From Pelagibius sp. Alg239-R121 (GTDB lineage: Bacteria > Pseudomonadota > Alphaproteobacteria > Kiloniellales > Kiloniellaceae), in the NCBI RefSeq assembly GCF_947331435.1, contig NZ_CAMZOF010000003.1, positions 124,001-188,000 on the forward strand: a stretch of DNA of 64,000 bases. Reading direction: 5' to 3'. The notes beneath the pieces are model-generated. The model had not been told where the DNA came from, searched no databases, and saw only the letters and a program-made list of their open reading frames with translations. The position numbers were made by a program, and so were the translations under genes. Positions within the stretch are counted from its first letter, which is position 1. The number at the start of each line of letters is the position of its first letter. Shown in pieces: positions 24,669-33,344 of the stretch.

Positions 24669-26147
24669 ATGGCAACGGATCTTGAAGGCTTTGTCGAACA
24701 GCCGGGACGTAGCGATCTCGTCAAGCAGGTTCGCGAGAAAATCGACGAGTTGGGTATTGAGTACCTCTATCTCCAGTTCGTTTCGATAACGGGCCGGATC
24801 TGCGGTAAGGGGATTCCAGCCGACCATTGGGAGTCGGTTGCCGAGAAGGGTTTTCAGCTTGTCTATGGTGCGACGGTCAATCTCTTCCTCAACAGGCACG
24901 GCGAGTACATGGGTTACGGGCCCGAGTCGATGGAGCTTGTCGGAATTCCGGAGCCGGAAACTTTCATGCAGCTGGCCTGGGACACACGGGTCGCGCGGAT
25001 CTGGTGCACTCTGTTCCGCAATCGCGAGGAACGCGAAGATGCCGGCAGCTTCCTGACATCGGACTGTCGCGGTAATCTGCGGCGTATTCATGATCAGTTC
25101 AAGCAGGACCACGGCGGACTTCATCTGCGTCATGGCACCGAGCCTGAGATGATGTGGTTGAAGAAGGGCGAGGACGGTAAACCGAACGGCGGTTTCTCGA
25201 ACCCCTATTGCTATCACATTGATCAGTTTGAGAGCCTTCGACCGGTTTACATGAAGGTAATCGAATATTCGCGCAAGATGGGCCTCGACATCATCCAGGG
25301 CGATCACGAGGACGCACCGGGTCAGCTCGAACTCAACTTCACCTACGACGATGCGCTCCGGACTGCGGACCGTTTGACGACCTACCGCCAGATATGCGCG
25401 CAGGTCGCCCGCGAATTCAATTTGATCGCCTGCTTCATGTCGAAGCCCTTCATGAACGTCTCTGCTTCGGGGTGTCACCACAATATTTCTTTGTGGAACG
25501 GTGGCGAAGATAGCGTGAAATCGCTTGGCAATGATCCGGCAAAGTTGCCTGGTATGGCTGAGAATTTCATGTATCGCTCAGGCGGTGAAAACACCTTCAT
25601 GCCCGATACCGATGATCCGCAAATGCCCGGTAAAGTCGGTTTGCAGGTCGTTGGCGGTATCGTCAAGCACCTTGGGGCCCTGACCGCGATCGGCTGTTCT
25701 ACGGTGAACTCCTATCGACGGCTTTGGGACACGGGCTTCTGGGCACCGATTTTTGCGGACTGGGGCTATCAGAACCGCACGACGGGCCTGCGGATTTCCG
25801 CACCGGGACGCTTCGAGTACCGGGCAGTGGATTCCATGGTGAATCCTCATCTCATGGCCGGAGCAATCATCAAAGCTGCGGACGACGGCATCAAGAACAA
25901 TATCGATCCGGGTGAACCCGAAAGCCGCAACATTTATCAGGCTATGGAAGCAGGCAAGGAAGTCAGAAGGCTACCAATGACCTTGGGTGATGCTCTGACG
26001 GCACTTGGCGAGGACGAGGTGATCCAGTCGGCGATGCCAGGAGAAATGTACCGGTTGTTTGATGAGTACAAGCGCGACGAATGGGAGCGTTTCCTGCACA
26101 CCACGACCGATTGGGATATGGAAACCTACATCGATTGTCTGCCGTAA
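24669..26147 (+). CDS. Glutamine synthetase-like gamma-glutamyl-amine ligase (module A)
   Basis: A 492-residue glutamine synthetase family protein, longer than the 435-residue paralogue of module B. Recognisable sites are the metal-binding QGDHEDAPGQLELNF, the ammonia/phosphate region SASGCHHNISLWNGG, the ATP-binding CSTVNSYRRLWDTGFWAP and EYRAVDSMVNPHL. Such proteins join glutamate to ammonia or to an amine, as GmaS does with methylamine. Linkage to GlxBCD and an amine oxidoreductase supports an amine ligase over ordinary glutamine synthesis. A TTG start at 24624 is possible but falls in the repeat block; ATG at 24669 is preferred. Confidence 0.83.
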   Translation: MATDLEGFVEQPGRSDLVKQVREKIDELGIEYLYLQFVSITGRICGKGIPADHWESVAEKGFQLVYGATVNLFLNRHGEYMGYGPESMELVGIPEPETFMQLAWDTRVARIWCTLFRNREEREDAGSFLTSDCRGNLRRIHDQFKQDHGGLHLRHGTEPEMMWLKKGEDGKPNGGFSNPYCYHIDQFESLRPVYMKVIEYSRKMGLDIIQGDHEDAPGQLELNFTYDDALRTADRLTTYRQICAQVAREFNLIACFMSKPFMNVSASGCHHNISLWNGGEDSVKSLGNDPAKLPGMAENFMYRSGGENTFMPDTDDPQMPGKVGLQVVGGIVKHLGALTAIGCSTVNSYRRLWDTGFWAPIFADWGYQNRTTGLRISAPGRFEYRAVDSMVNPHLMAGAIIKAADDGIKNNIDPGEPESRNIYQAMEAGKEVRRLPMTLGDALTALGEDEVIQSAMPGEMYRLFDEYKRDEWERFLHTTTDWDMETYIDCLP

Positions 26148-26274
26148 GGCGCCTGTATCGGGGCAGAATCTCCGGTACGGCTTCGGACGAGAAAAATGCA
26201 TTGCAGGGCCGTTTTGCCTTGGCGAGACGCTCCCCTGCGCCCTTAAACACTTCAGTTGAGGAGAGACGAAGGCA

Positions 26275-27210
26275 ATGTGTGGAATAGCAGGGCTCATCCA
26301 CCGCGATGGCGCCTCCGGCATCGGTCAGGAAATGACATCGATGCTTCAGGCCCTCAAGCATCGCGGACCGGATTCGACCGGCTTCGCGATATACGGCGAT
26401 GCCGCGGACGGTGAATATGTGCTGCGCTTTAAGGTGGCGGAGCAAGAGGATCTGGCTTCGGGCTTTAAGATTCATGATCAAATCAAGCAACGCAGGGCCG
26501 AGGTGGACGATCGCCTGAAGTCGCTGGGTGTTGATGTTTCCCTGGCGGAAGACGCTACCGAGTACGCGTATCGCTACAAGATTAAATTCGCCGGCGATCT
26601 TAAGAAGCTCTCGGACTTTGTCGAGGATGTTGAGGGGGCTGAGATTCTTTCGATCGGCAACGGCCTGGAACTGATCAAAGATCTGGGTGATGCGACCGTT
26701 GTATCCGACCAATATGCGCTTGGCGGGTTTAAGGGCACTCACGGCATCGGCCACACCCGGATGGCGACGGAATCCGACGTGGATATCCGTTCGGCTCACC
26801 CTTATTGGGCTTACCCCTATAACGACATCGCCGTCGTCCATAATGGACAGATCACCAACTATTGGATCATGCGCCGGCAGTTGGAGCGACAAGGACAGCG
26901 CTTCGTGTCGAACTGTGACTCCGAGCTCCTGGCTGTCTATACCGCAAATAACCTCGAAAAGGGCGCGACGCTTGAAGACTCGCTGAAGCAGTCGATCGAG
27001 GAAATCGACGGCGTCTTCACCTATCTGGTGGCCACTGAGGATTCACTGGGGATGGCTAAGGACACCATGGCAGCCAAACCGATGGTCCTGTTCGAATCAG
27101 ATAGCCTGGTTGCTCTGGCCTCCGAAGAGGTCGCGATCCGGTCCATTATTCCCCAGGAAATCGACACCTGGGATCCCTATGACGAGGAGGTGCGGGTATG
27201 GCACAGGTAA
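26275..27210 (+). CDS. glxB: GlxB/MgsA-type class II glutamine amidotransferase (module A)
   Basis: A 311-residue Ntn-type amidotransferase. After removal of Met the N-terminal Cys2 (MCGIAGLIHRDG) is the nucleophile. LKHRGPDSTGFAIYG, HGIGHTRMATES and VVHNGQITNYW are the family's glutamine-site motifs. In N-methylglutamate synthase this subunit releases the amine from the gamma-glutamyl compound, and the other two subunits join it to 2-oxoglutarate. GAAGG precedes the ATG. It ends inside the start of GlxC with a 13-base overlap, so the subunits are made together. Confidence 0.88.
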   Translation: MCGIAGLIHRDGASGIGQEMTSMLQALKHRGPDSTGFAIYGDAADGEYVLRFKVAEQEDLASGFKIHDQIKQRRAEVDDRLKSLGVDVSLAEDATEYAYRYKIKFAGDLKKLSDFVEDVEGAEILSIGNGLELIKDLGDATVVSDQYALGGFKGTHGIGHTRMATESDVDIRSAHPYWAYPYNDIAVVHNGQITNYWIMRRQLERQGQRFVSNCDSELLAVYTANNLEKGATLEDSLKQSIEEIDGVFTYLVATEDSLGMAKDTMAAKPMVLFESDSLVALASEEVAIRSIIPQEIDTWDPYDEEVRVWHR

Positions 27211-28049
27211 GCGCTCAGCAGGACGATGCATCCCATGAAATGGGGATGCATACCGAACAGCTGTCGGGACGAACACAGCAGGTCTTTTTTAATCTGGATG
27301 AAGAAGGTGGCTTCGCCTATCCCGATTCCTTCGAGGTCGATTTCAACAAACGCGCTGAGCTCGATGCCTCGAACATGGGACCCAAGGAAGTCAATGCCGG
27401 CATCCGGGAACTCATGAAGGAAGGGAATGGCACCATCGTGCTGAAGAATCCCGGCGCCAAGCATTCGATCGGCGTTGGTATTCTGAACAAGCTGAACCTG
27501 ATCATCGAGGGCAGCCTTGGTTACTTCGGCTGTGGTTTGGTCGATGGGCCGAACATCCGGATCAGCGGCCGCGTTGGCTGGTCTTGTGCCGAGAACATGA
27601 TGGCCGGGTCGGTGGTGATCGAAAAGAACGCCGGCTCTACCTTCGGTGCAGCACTTCGTGGTGGTGACCTGGTTTGCAAGGGGTCGGTCGGTTCGCGCAC
27701 TGGCATCGACATGAAGGGCGGAAACATCATCGTCGGTGGCGACACGGGGGCCTTTTCGGGCTTCATGATGCAGCGTGGCCGAATGGTCGTTTGCGGCAAC
27801 GCCGGTAAGAACCTCGGAGACTCCATGTATGACGGCACGATTTATATCGGTGGAAAAATCGCCGATCTTGGTGTCGATGCCGTGCCGGGCGAGTTGACCG
27901 ATCTCGACAAGCAGTGGCTGACACGCAAGCTCAAGATGTATGAGATTCTGCCTGAAAAGGGAGTCGATCATTTCACCAAGATCGTCGCCGGCAAGCAGCT
28001 GTGGAACTACGACAACCTGGAGCCAACGGAGAAGAAGCTGATCTTGTGA
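27198..28049 (+). CDS. glxC: GlxC/MgsB-type GXGXG-domain subunit (module A)
   Basis: A 283-residue protein built from the right-handed beta-helix of the glutamate synthase alpha subunit's C-terminal domain. Repeated GXGXG turns include LKNPGAKHSIGVGILNK, ISGRVGWSCAENMMAG, KGGNIIVGGDTGAFSG and NAGKNLGDSMYDGTIYIGG. It is the structural bridge between the amidotransferase and the FMN subunit. Relative to module B's GlxC it has about 30 extra N-terminal residues and a longer C-terminal tail. It overlaps GlxB by 13 bases. Confidence 0.87.
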   Translation: MAQVSAQQDDASHEMGMHTEQLSGRTQQVFFNLDEEGGFAYPDSFEVDFNKRAELDASNMGPKEVNAGIRELMKEGNGTIVLKNPGAKHSIGVGILNKLNLIIEGSLGYFGCGLVDGPNIRISGRVGWSCAENMMAGSVVIEKNAGSTFGAALRGGDLVCKGSVGSRTGIDMKGGNIIVGGDTGAFSGFMMQRGRMVVCGNAGKNLGDSMYDGTIYIGGKIADLGVDAVPGELTDLDKQWLTRKLKMYEILPEKGVDHFTKIVAGKQLWNYDNLEPTEKKLIL

Positions 28050-28185
28050 TCTGCGTCTTCGCGCCCTTCCCGACAGGCGCAGCATACGACTGTCAGGAAC
28101 GGGCAGGGGCTGAAGTTTCCGTCGGCGTGTTCATTCGCATTGCGAAGACAGCCGTAGGAGCGAACAACCGATCAAGGGTTATGAC

Positions 28186-29559
28186 ATGACTGGAAAACAC
28201 ACCAAAGAAAGCGGCGAGGCGCGGGTTGCCGAAGAAAAGAAATACCGGCTCGGACAGAGCCAGATCTTCACGCCGGAAGTCATCAACGATATTCATGTGA
28301 AGGCCGAACTCGGCCGCTACCGCATGCGTGGCTTTTCGCTATTCAAGAAGATCCCGCATTGGGATGACCTGACCTTCATGCCTGGAACCTTGACCCGCTT
28401 TGTGATCGAGGGTTACCGCGAGAAGTGCGAGACCAAGACCGTGATCGGACCGCGCGCCAAACGGCCGATGGTTCTGGATATCCCAGTCTATATTACCGGT
28501 ATGAGTTTCGGCGCGCTTAGCTACGAAGCCAAGATGGCACTGGCACGCGGGGCGACTATGGCCGGTTCGGCGACATGCTCCGGTGAAGGCGGGATGATTC
28601 CCGATGAGCGGCGTTATTCCGCGAAGTGGTTTTATCAGAACATTCAGTCTCGCTATGGCTTCAACCCGCATCATCTGCGTTTGGCGGATGGCTGCGAGTT
28701 CTTCATCGGTCAGGGCTGTAAAGTCGGCCTGGGTGGTCATCTTATGGGCCAGAAGGTGACGGATCAGGTTGCCGAAATGCGGTCTTTGCCTGCGGGTATC
28801 GATCAGCGTTCGCCGGCCCGGCATCCGGATTGGCTCGGTCCAGACGATCTGGCGCTCAAGATTGAAGAGATTCGTGAAGCCACGAACTGGGAAATCCCAA
28901 TCCAGCTGAAGCTTGGCGCCGCCCGTGTCTATGACGACGTGCGGATGGCGGTGAAATGTGATCCGGACAGCATCTATATCGATGGCATGGAAGGCAGCAC
29001 CGGCGCGGGACCACATCTGGCCACGGAAGAAACCGGTGTGCCAGGCATGGCGGCGATCCGTCAGGCACGTCGTGCCATTGACGACCTCGGCAAGCGCGGT
29101 GAAATCTCGCTGATCTACGCCGGTGGTATCCGTAACGGTGGTGATATCGCCAAGGCCATTGCATTGGGTGCCGATGCGATTGCCATCGGTCACTCTTCAA
29201 TGATGGCGCTCAATTGCAACAAAGATATCCCCGAAGCGGATTTCCCGAACGAAATGGGTGTCGAGGCCGGTTACTGTTATCACTGCCATACCGGCCGTTG
29301 TCCGGTAGGCGTGGCAACACAGGATCCGGAACTGCGCAAGCGGCTGGATCCGGATGCGGCTGCGGAGCGGGTCTATAACTTCCTCCACACCTTGACCATC
29401 GAAGCACAGATGATGGCACGGGCCTGCGGCAAGACCAATATCCACAGCCTTGAGCCCGAAGACCTTGCGGCCTTGACCATGGAAGCTTCGGCAATTGCCC
29501 AGGTTCCCCTCGCTGGAACCGAGTTTACGGTCGGTGTCGCCGACTACCACCACATCTGA
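28186..29559 (+). CDS. glxD: GlxD/MgsC-type FMN glutamate synthase subunit with Fe-S cysteines (module A)
   Basis: The 457-residue protein matches the central FMN and synthase domains of glutamate synthase: YITGMSFGALSYEAKMALA, SGEGGMIPDE, GQGCKVGLGGHLMGQKVTD and DGMEGSTGAGP. Three cysteines in GYCYHCHTGRCPVG (C364, C367, C372) fit the cluster ligands of the family. It would receive the amine, condense it with 2-oxoglutarate and reduce the imine. It is 136 bases after GlxC. The module B paralogue at 43373 lacks all three cysteines at the matching place, so the two modules differ in their electron path. Confidence 0.88.
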   Translation: MTGKHTKESGEARVAEEKKYRLGQSQIFTPEVINDIHVKAELGRYRMRGFSLFKKIPHWDDLTFMPGTLTRFVIEGYREKCETKTVIGPRAKRPMVLDIPVYITGMSFGALSYEAKMALARGATMAGSATCSGEGGMIPDERRYSAKWFYQNIQSRYGFNPHHLRLADGCEFFIGQGCKVGLGGHLMGQKVTDQVAEMRSLPAGIDQRSPARHPDWLGPDDLALKIEEIREATNWEIPIQLKLGAARVYDDVRMAVKCDPDSIYIDGMEGSTGAGPHLATEETGVPGMAAIRQARRAIDDLGKRGEISLIYAGGIRNGGDIAKAIALGADAIAIGHSSMMALNCNKDIPEADFPNEMGVEAGYCYHCHTGRCPVGVATQDPELRKRLDPDAAAERVYNFLHTLTIEAQMMARACGKTNIHSLEPEDLAALTMEASAIAQVPLAGTEFTVGVADYHHI

Positions 29560-29599
29560 CCCGGAACGGTCAGACCAGAGACTCCAGGGAGAAAGACCC

Positions 29600-29989
29600 A
29601 TGGCAAACGACAACGACGTCGATAAGTTTATCAAAGGCGACGGCCTGGACAGCGAACGTGAAAAGACGATCGGGCAGCATATCGGTTACCGTTACGACGT
29701 GAACCTGTTGCCGGACTACGAGCGACTTACCCCTTTCCTTAAGAACTATTTAGAGTTCATGGGCTGGGATGACCTGAATTGGCTCGAAGATATTCACATG
29801 GGATACGAAGACGGCCGACCCGCCGTCTTCGACCGGAACATCAACGGCTGGGTCGGCATTCCCACGGATGTGGAATTGCCGGACAATCAGCAGGACCGGG
29901 ACATGATGGCGCGCGAGCTTCTGATCAAGTTTCAGATGTCGCCAAAGCATCCGATGGTTCAGCTTAATAAGGCTTACCGGAAATTCTGA
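29600..29989 (+). CDS. Conserved-looking hypothetical protein downstream of GlxD (module A)
   Basis: A 129-residue soluble protein: MANDNDVDKFIKGDGLDSER, then DYERLTPFLKNYLEFMGWDD, GWVGIPTDVELPD and a C-terminal helix MMARELLIKFQM. No family recognised. The frame is open from 29495 inside GlxD; ATG at 29600 follows GGGAGAAAG and fits the 40-base gap after GlxD. It is acidic and aromatic-rich, with no signal peptide. Its place as last gene before a strong terminator makes it part of module A. No counterpart follows the module B GlxD. Confidence 0.7.
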   Translation: MANDNDVDKFIKGDGLDSEREKTIGQHIGYRYDVNLLPDYERLTPFLKNYLEFMGWDDLNWLEDIHMGYEDGRPAVFDRNINGWVGIPTDVELPDNQQDRDMMARELLIKFQMSPKHPMVQLNKAYRKF

Positions 29990-29999
29990 TTGCTTGTTA

Positions 30000-30023
30000 G
30001 GGAGGTTCGGTTTGAACCTCCCG
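30000..30023 (+). terminator. Perfect hairpin after module A
   Basis: GGGAGGTTC and GAACCTCCC form a perfect 9-bp stem around GGTTT, 10 bases after the stop of the small gene. There is no T-run directly after it; a second hairpin with one follows at 30041. Confidence 0.5.
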
Positions 30024-30040
30024 CCTTGCTCTATGAAACA

Positions 30041-30080
30041 AAAATCGACCGGCGCGCATGATTCGCCGGTCGATTTTTTT
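30041..30080 (+). terminator. Strong intrinsic terminator after module A
   Basis: AAAATCGACCGGCG (30041-30054) pairs with CGCCGGTCGATTTT (30064-30077) over 14 bases around a 9-base loop and runs into a T-stretch. It closes the module A transcript. The A-run on the left could also let it act for the minus-strand gene ending at 30131. Confidence 0.88.
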
Positions 30081-30130
30081 GCTTCTTTAGTGGATTGGGT
30101 GCCGAACTTGAGATGGCCTATCCTGGGTCG

Positions 30131-30736
30131 TCAGGGTGAAGGATCGGCGTCCGACGCTTCCCAATCGGGCTGAAAAGCAATGACCTGGACGTCTGCGGGC
30201 AGATTTGGGTTGAACAGACGATTATGCCATATCGTCGCTTGAGCATGATCGTGATCGCTGCTGAGCTCCGATACTGAACAGACCAGCCGATAGCTTTGAC
30301 TGAACTGTGCGAACTCCAGGATACATTGCCCGGAATCAAGTAAGGCCATGGGAAGTTCCGCGCCTCGACTGAACAGCGCAGTCATTCGGTCACTGAAGGA
30401 TTTGGCCTTCTGAAAGTGAGTCGACTGAAGATATGTCAGCCCCTTTTCGTATACTTGACGCGGATCGTGAGTCTTTTGCACCTGGAAGCGGAAGAACTCC
30501 GTACTTTCTTGGGAGTCCTCCGGAACGATTACAATGGAAAGACCGGCGACCAGTTCATGGCCCTGCTCTGAAAGAAGCCGGGGGCGCATTCCGCTTGAAG
30601 GGCGGCCGCCGTCTTTGCGCATGGCAATCTGACGCAGCCGACACTGCCAGCCGAGAAAGTGATGTTTGAGCTTACTTTCGGCCTGACCATTGAGCTGCAC
30701 ACTTTGCGTCACCGGAACTACCTCACTTGTAATCAT
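30131..30736 (-). CDS. Hypothetical protein between amine module A and the Amt transporter
   Basis: A 201-residue soluble protein with no family recognised. Features are GWQCRLRQIAMRKDGGRPSS near residues 29-48, LVAGLSIVIVPEDSQESTEF, FRFQVQKTHDPRQVYEKGLT and SQSYRLVCSVSELS. The basic N-terminal third and the mix of strands and helices look like a folded cytoplasmic protein. It is monocistronic. Upstream, at 30836-30885, lie five phased TNGG repeats like those before the FAD oxidoreductase, which links it to the module A regulon. Confidence 0.65.
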   Translation of the reverse strand: MITSEVVPVTQSVQLNGQAESKLKHHFLGWQCRLRQIAMRKDGGRPSSGMRPRLLSEQGHELVAGLSIVIVPEDSQESTEFFRFQVQKTHDPRQVYEKGLTYLQSTHFQKAKSFSDRMTALFSRGAELPMALLDSGQCILEFAQFSQSYRLVCSVSELSSDHDHAQATIWHNRLFNPNLPADVQVIAFQPDWEASDADPSP

Positions 30737-31318
30737 CTTGCTTGTCCCTGCGGCCTGAGGTGGCCTGTTGCAGGAAGGAAAATCCTAACCTGCTCTTCGC
30801 CAATTTAACACCATCTTGGCCAACAACCATCACTTAATGGTATCGATTTGGATTTAATCGGTTTATATTTGGTCTTCTAAATGGATTTCGATTACTATGG
30901 TATTCCGAATCCATTGCCGGTTTGGCCTCGCTACGCTTTTTTCCGCTTTTGGGAGCAAACGTGGCGGGAATAGTGTGTTTGTGAGCATTCTCGTGGGGAT
31001 GAGATTTCCTCTGAGAGGAAAAATATTTGCATCACATTCATATTTGACGCAAAATTGGATTGTCGAAAAGACAAGTGATCGGATAACCGGGGGAGCAAGC
31101 CAACCGATTTATTCGCCCTGCTATGAGATCGCACGTCGTGCGATGTGAAGTCGCTCTCCAGTTAACACGGCGCGATGACAGCAGGAATATGAGGTCTCGA
31201 CCCAGACGGTTCATGCGTCTAGCTGTCGGCCGACTCAGTTCATTCAGGTGAGAGCCTTAGTCCGTGAACTGATGCTTGGTACTCAGACCTCGACCAAAAT
31301 CAAAAAAGGGGGAGGTCT
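30737..31318. other. Divergent regulatory region before the Amt gene
   Basis: About 580 bases with no credible gene. The left part is AT-rich and holds AATGGT, TTTGGA, ATCGGT, TTTGGT and AATGGA at 30836, 30847, 30857, 30868 and 30880, spaced 10-12 bases apart. A long untranslated leader for the Amt transcript is possible. No sigma-54 TGGCAC-n5-TTGC site was found. Confidence 0.5.
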
Positions 31319-32677
31319 ATGGACGGTAATCTCAATGCACTAACCACCGTGTTCACCGAGTTCTATTACTGGGTGACGGTGGTTTTCATGTTCCTGATTC
31401 ACGTCGGGTTCTGTATGTACGAAGTCGGCGCCAGCCGGCGCCGCAATCATCTTCATACCTTGATGAAGAACACGATGCTGATCCCGCTGGTCACCATCAC
31501 GTTCTTCTTCTTCGGATGGTGGATCTATTGGGCGTTCCCCAATGGGCCCTTCATTTATGAAGGCTTGGGTATAAATTGGGATGCCGGTGAGGCCAATCTG
31601 CCTTGGTCGGAGACCATGAGTACCAACCTCGGTGATCGTATCACGGGTGTGTTCTGGGCAGCCTTCCTGCTGTTCTCCTGGACTGCTGCATCGATCGTAT
31701 CGGGGGCTGTGATTGAGCGGATCCGATCCGGCGCCTTCTGGATACATGCCGTTTTGATTGGCTCTGTTTTCTGGATTATAGATGCGGCTTGGGGCTGGCA
31801 TTACGACGGCTGGATGGTCAAACTGCTTGGCTACCACGATGCCTATGCGTCTGGGGTTATCCACGCGATCGCAGGTGGTTATGCTCTTGGCGTTCTGGTG
31901 GTTCTCGGACCACGTCTGGGTAAATTTGCTGCAGACGGAACGCCGAGGGATATCCCGCCGCACAACGTCTGGATGGTGACCATCGGTCTCTTCATGATCT
32001 ACACGGGGTTTTGGGGCTTTTATGCCGCCTGCAACGTGCCGATCATCAGTCCGGAACTCATCGGCGGTCAAATCACCGGCGAGGTCTGGACGGCAACCAA
32101 CATCTATCTTGCACCAACCACGTTGGGTGCGATTACCTTCAACTTCCTGATGTCGCTATCCGGTGGCCTGCTGATGGCCTATGTGGTGTCCAAAGGCGAT
32201 GCCTTCTGGACCTATTCAGGCGGTTTGGCAGGGGTTATCACAGCTTCGGCGGGTAACGATCTCTACCATCCCATCCAGGCCATGATCGTTGGCGGTATCG
32301 GCACCTGGTGTGTTTACAAGCTGCATTTCATCGTGGAACGTAAGTTCAAGATCGATGATGCGGTTGGTGCAGTAGCCGTGCACGGTTATGCCGGTTTTAT
32401 CGGCTTGGTCATCTGCGGTTTCCTGCTTTGGGGCGCGCCTGCGTCGCCGTTCGAAGGTTACGCGACAATCAGCCCTTGGGGACAACTCGCCGGCGCCATC
32501 ATCATGTTTGGTGTCCTCGGATTCCTACCGGCCTTCATCGTCTCGAAGATCATGGCTGCTATGGGTATGTTGCGTGTGCCTGAAGAGGTCGAACTGCTCG
32601 GTCTGGATTTCAGCACAGAAGAAGCCTACGAGAATGCGATTGCAGATGTTCAGGCGGCCGAAAAGTCGATGGCCTAA
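31319..32677 (+). CDS. amt: Ammonium/methylammonium transporter (Amt family)
   Basis: A 452-residue Amt-family channel with about eleven membrane segments. The twin histidines of the pore are in SGVIHAIAGGYALG and AVAVHGYAGFIG, and the first periplasmic vestibule region is DAAWGWHYDGWM. The family moves NH4+ or NH3 and often methylammonium. The sequence is divergent from GlnK-linked AmtB proteins and no GlnK (P-II) gene is adjacent. It lies next to an amine catabolic module, so methylammonium or ammonium recapture is plausible. GGGGGAGG precedes the ATG. Confidence 0.85.
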   Translation: MDGNLNALTTVFTEFYYWVTVVFMFLIHVGFCMYEVGASRRRNHLHTLMKNTMLIPLVTITFFFFGWWIYWAFPNGPFIYEGLGINWDAGEANLPWSETMSTNLGDRITGVFWAAFLLFSWTAASIVSGAVIERIRSGAFWIHAVLIGSVFWIIDAAWGWHYDGWMVKLLGYHDAYASGVIHAIAGGYALGVLVVLGPRLGKFAADGTPRDIPPHNVWMVTIGLFMIYTGFWGFYAACNVPIISPELIGGQITGEVWTATNIYLAPTTLGAITFNFLMSLSGGLLMAYVVSKGDAFWTYSGGLAGVITASAGNDLYHPIQAMIVGGIGTWCVYKLHFIVERKFKIDDAVGAVAVHGYAGFIGLVICGFLLWGAPASPFEGYATISPWGQLAGAIIMFGVLGFLPAFIVSKIMAAMGMLRVPEEVELLGLDFSTEEAYENAIADVQAAEKSMA

Positions 32678-32699
32678 GAAGGCATAAAAGGAGGAAACC

Positions 32700-32918
32700 A
32701 TGTCTACAAATGGATTAGATAGCTGGGCCGTTGATCTCAAGGATGTTGGCGCGATCTACCCGTTCCAGGGTTCTGAGGTTTTGATGGTGATCATCGCGGT
32801 TGCACTTTGGATCGTGTGGCACATCGTGCAGCTCAAGAATGAGAACAAAGAGATCGAGTACGAGAAGCAGCACAACCACAGAAAAGAGAACATTGAGCAC
32901 GGCGTCGATCGATATTAG
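32700..32918 (+). CDS. Small membrane protein encoded with Amt
   Basis: A 72-residue protein with one membrane helix (about residues 27-44, VLMVIIAVALWIVWHIVQ) and a strongly charged tail (KNENKEIEYEKQHNHRKENI). It begins 22 bases after the Amt stop with AGGAGG before the ATG, so it is co-expressed with the transporter. No known family was recognised. A partner or regulatory subunit of the transporter is a reasonable guess. Confidence 0.72.
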   Translation: MSTNGLDSWAVDLKDVGAIYPFQGSEVLMVIIAVALWIVWHIVQLKNENKEIEYEKQHNHRKENIEHGVDRY

Positions 32919-33062
32919 AGGTTGATCGTTCCATTTTGGCACAAAATGAAACGTGAATTAGTCTCTAAACAATTAGGAGAGAGGGCGATCTGCGTTATTG
33001 ATTTTCTCAGTCAGTAACGGCCTCTCTCTCTGAAATCGACGACGCAGCTAACAGACTGAAAG

Positions 33063-33087
33063 CGCCGGCATTTGCCGGCGTTTTTTT
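33063..33087 (+). terminator. Intrinsic terminator after the Amt operon
   Basis: CGCCGGCA and TGCCGGCG form a perfect 8-bp stem with a 2-base TT loop, followed by a run of seven T. It lies about 145 bases after the small membrane gene. A weaker pairing of AGAGAGG and CCTCTCT lies between. Confidence 0.88.
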
Positions 33088-33344
33088 CTGTCCATAACCT
33101 GGGCGACAACGGTTCGGCATTTCGACGCGTACAACTGCGCTTCCGGGCTAAAGGTCTTCGGGCTCTGACTGATCCCAATGCCCACTTGCTTTGGTGTAGT
33201 CAACTGGCGGCTGAGCGATTGACGATCAGACCAAGAAAGACGGTGCAATAACCGAGAGCCAGTGGCTTTCTAAAATCATTGCATCGGAGAATATTAGGTA
33301 TTGTGTTGTCGCGTTTAACTGTTCCAGCCAAGAACGATTGAGCT

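Noticed and set aside
27177-28085. 302-codon minus-strand open frame
   Set aside because: Antisense to GlxC; long shadows are frequent in this coding-biased, GC-rich sequence.
30737-31318. Sigma-54 promoter before the Amt gene
   Set aside because: No TGGCAC-n5-TTGC match was found by eye.
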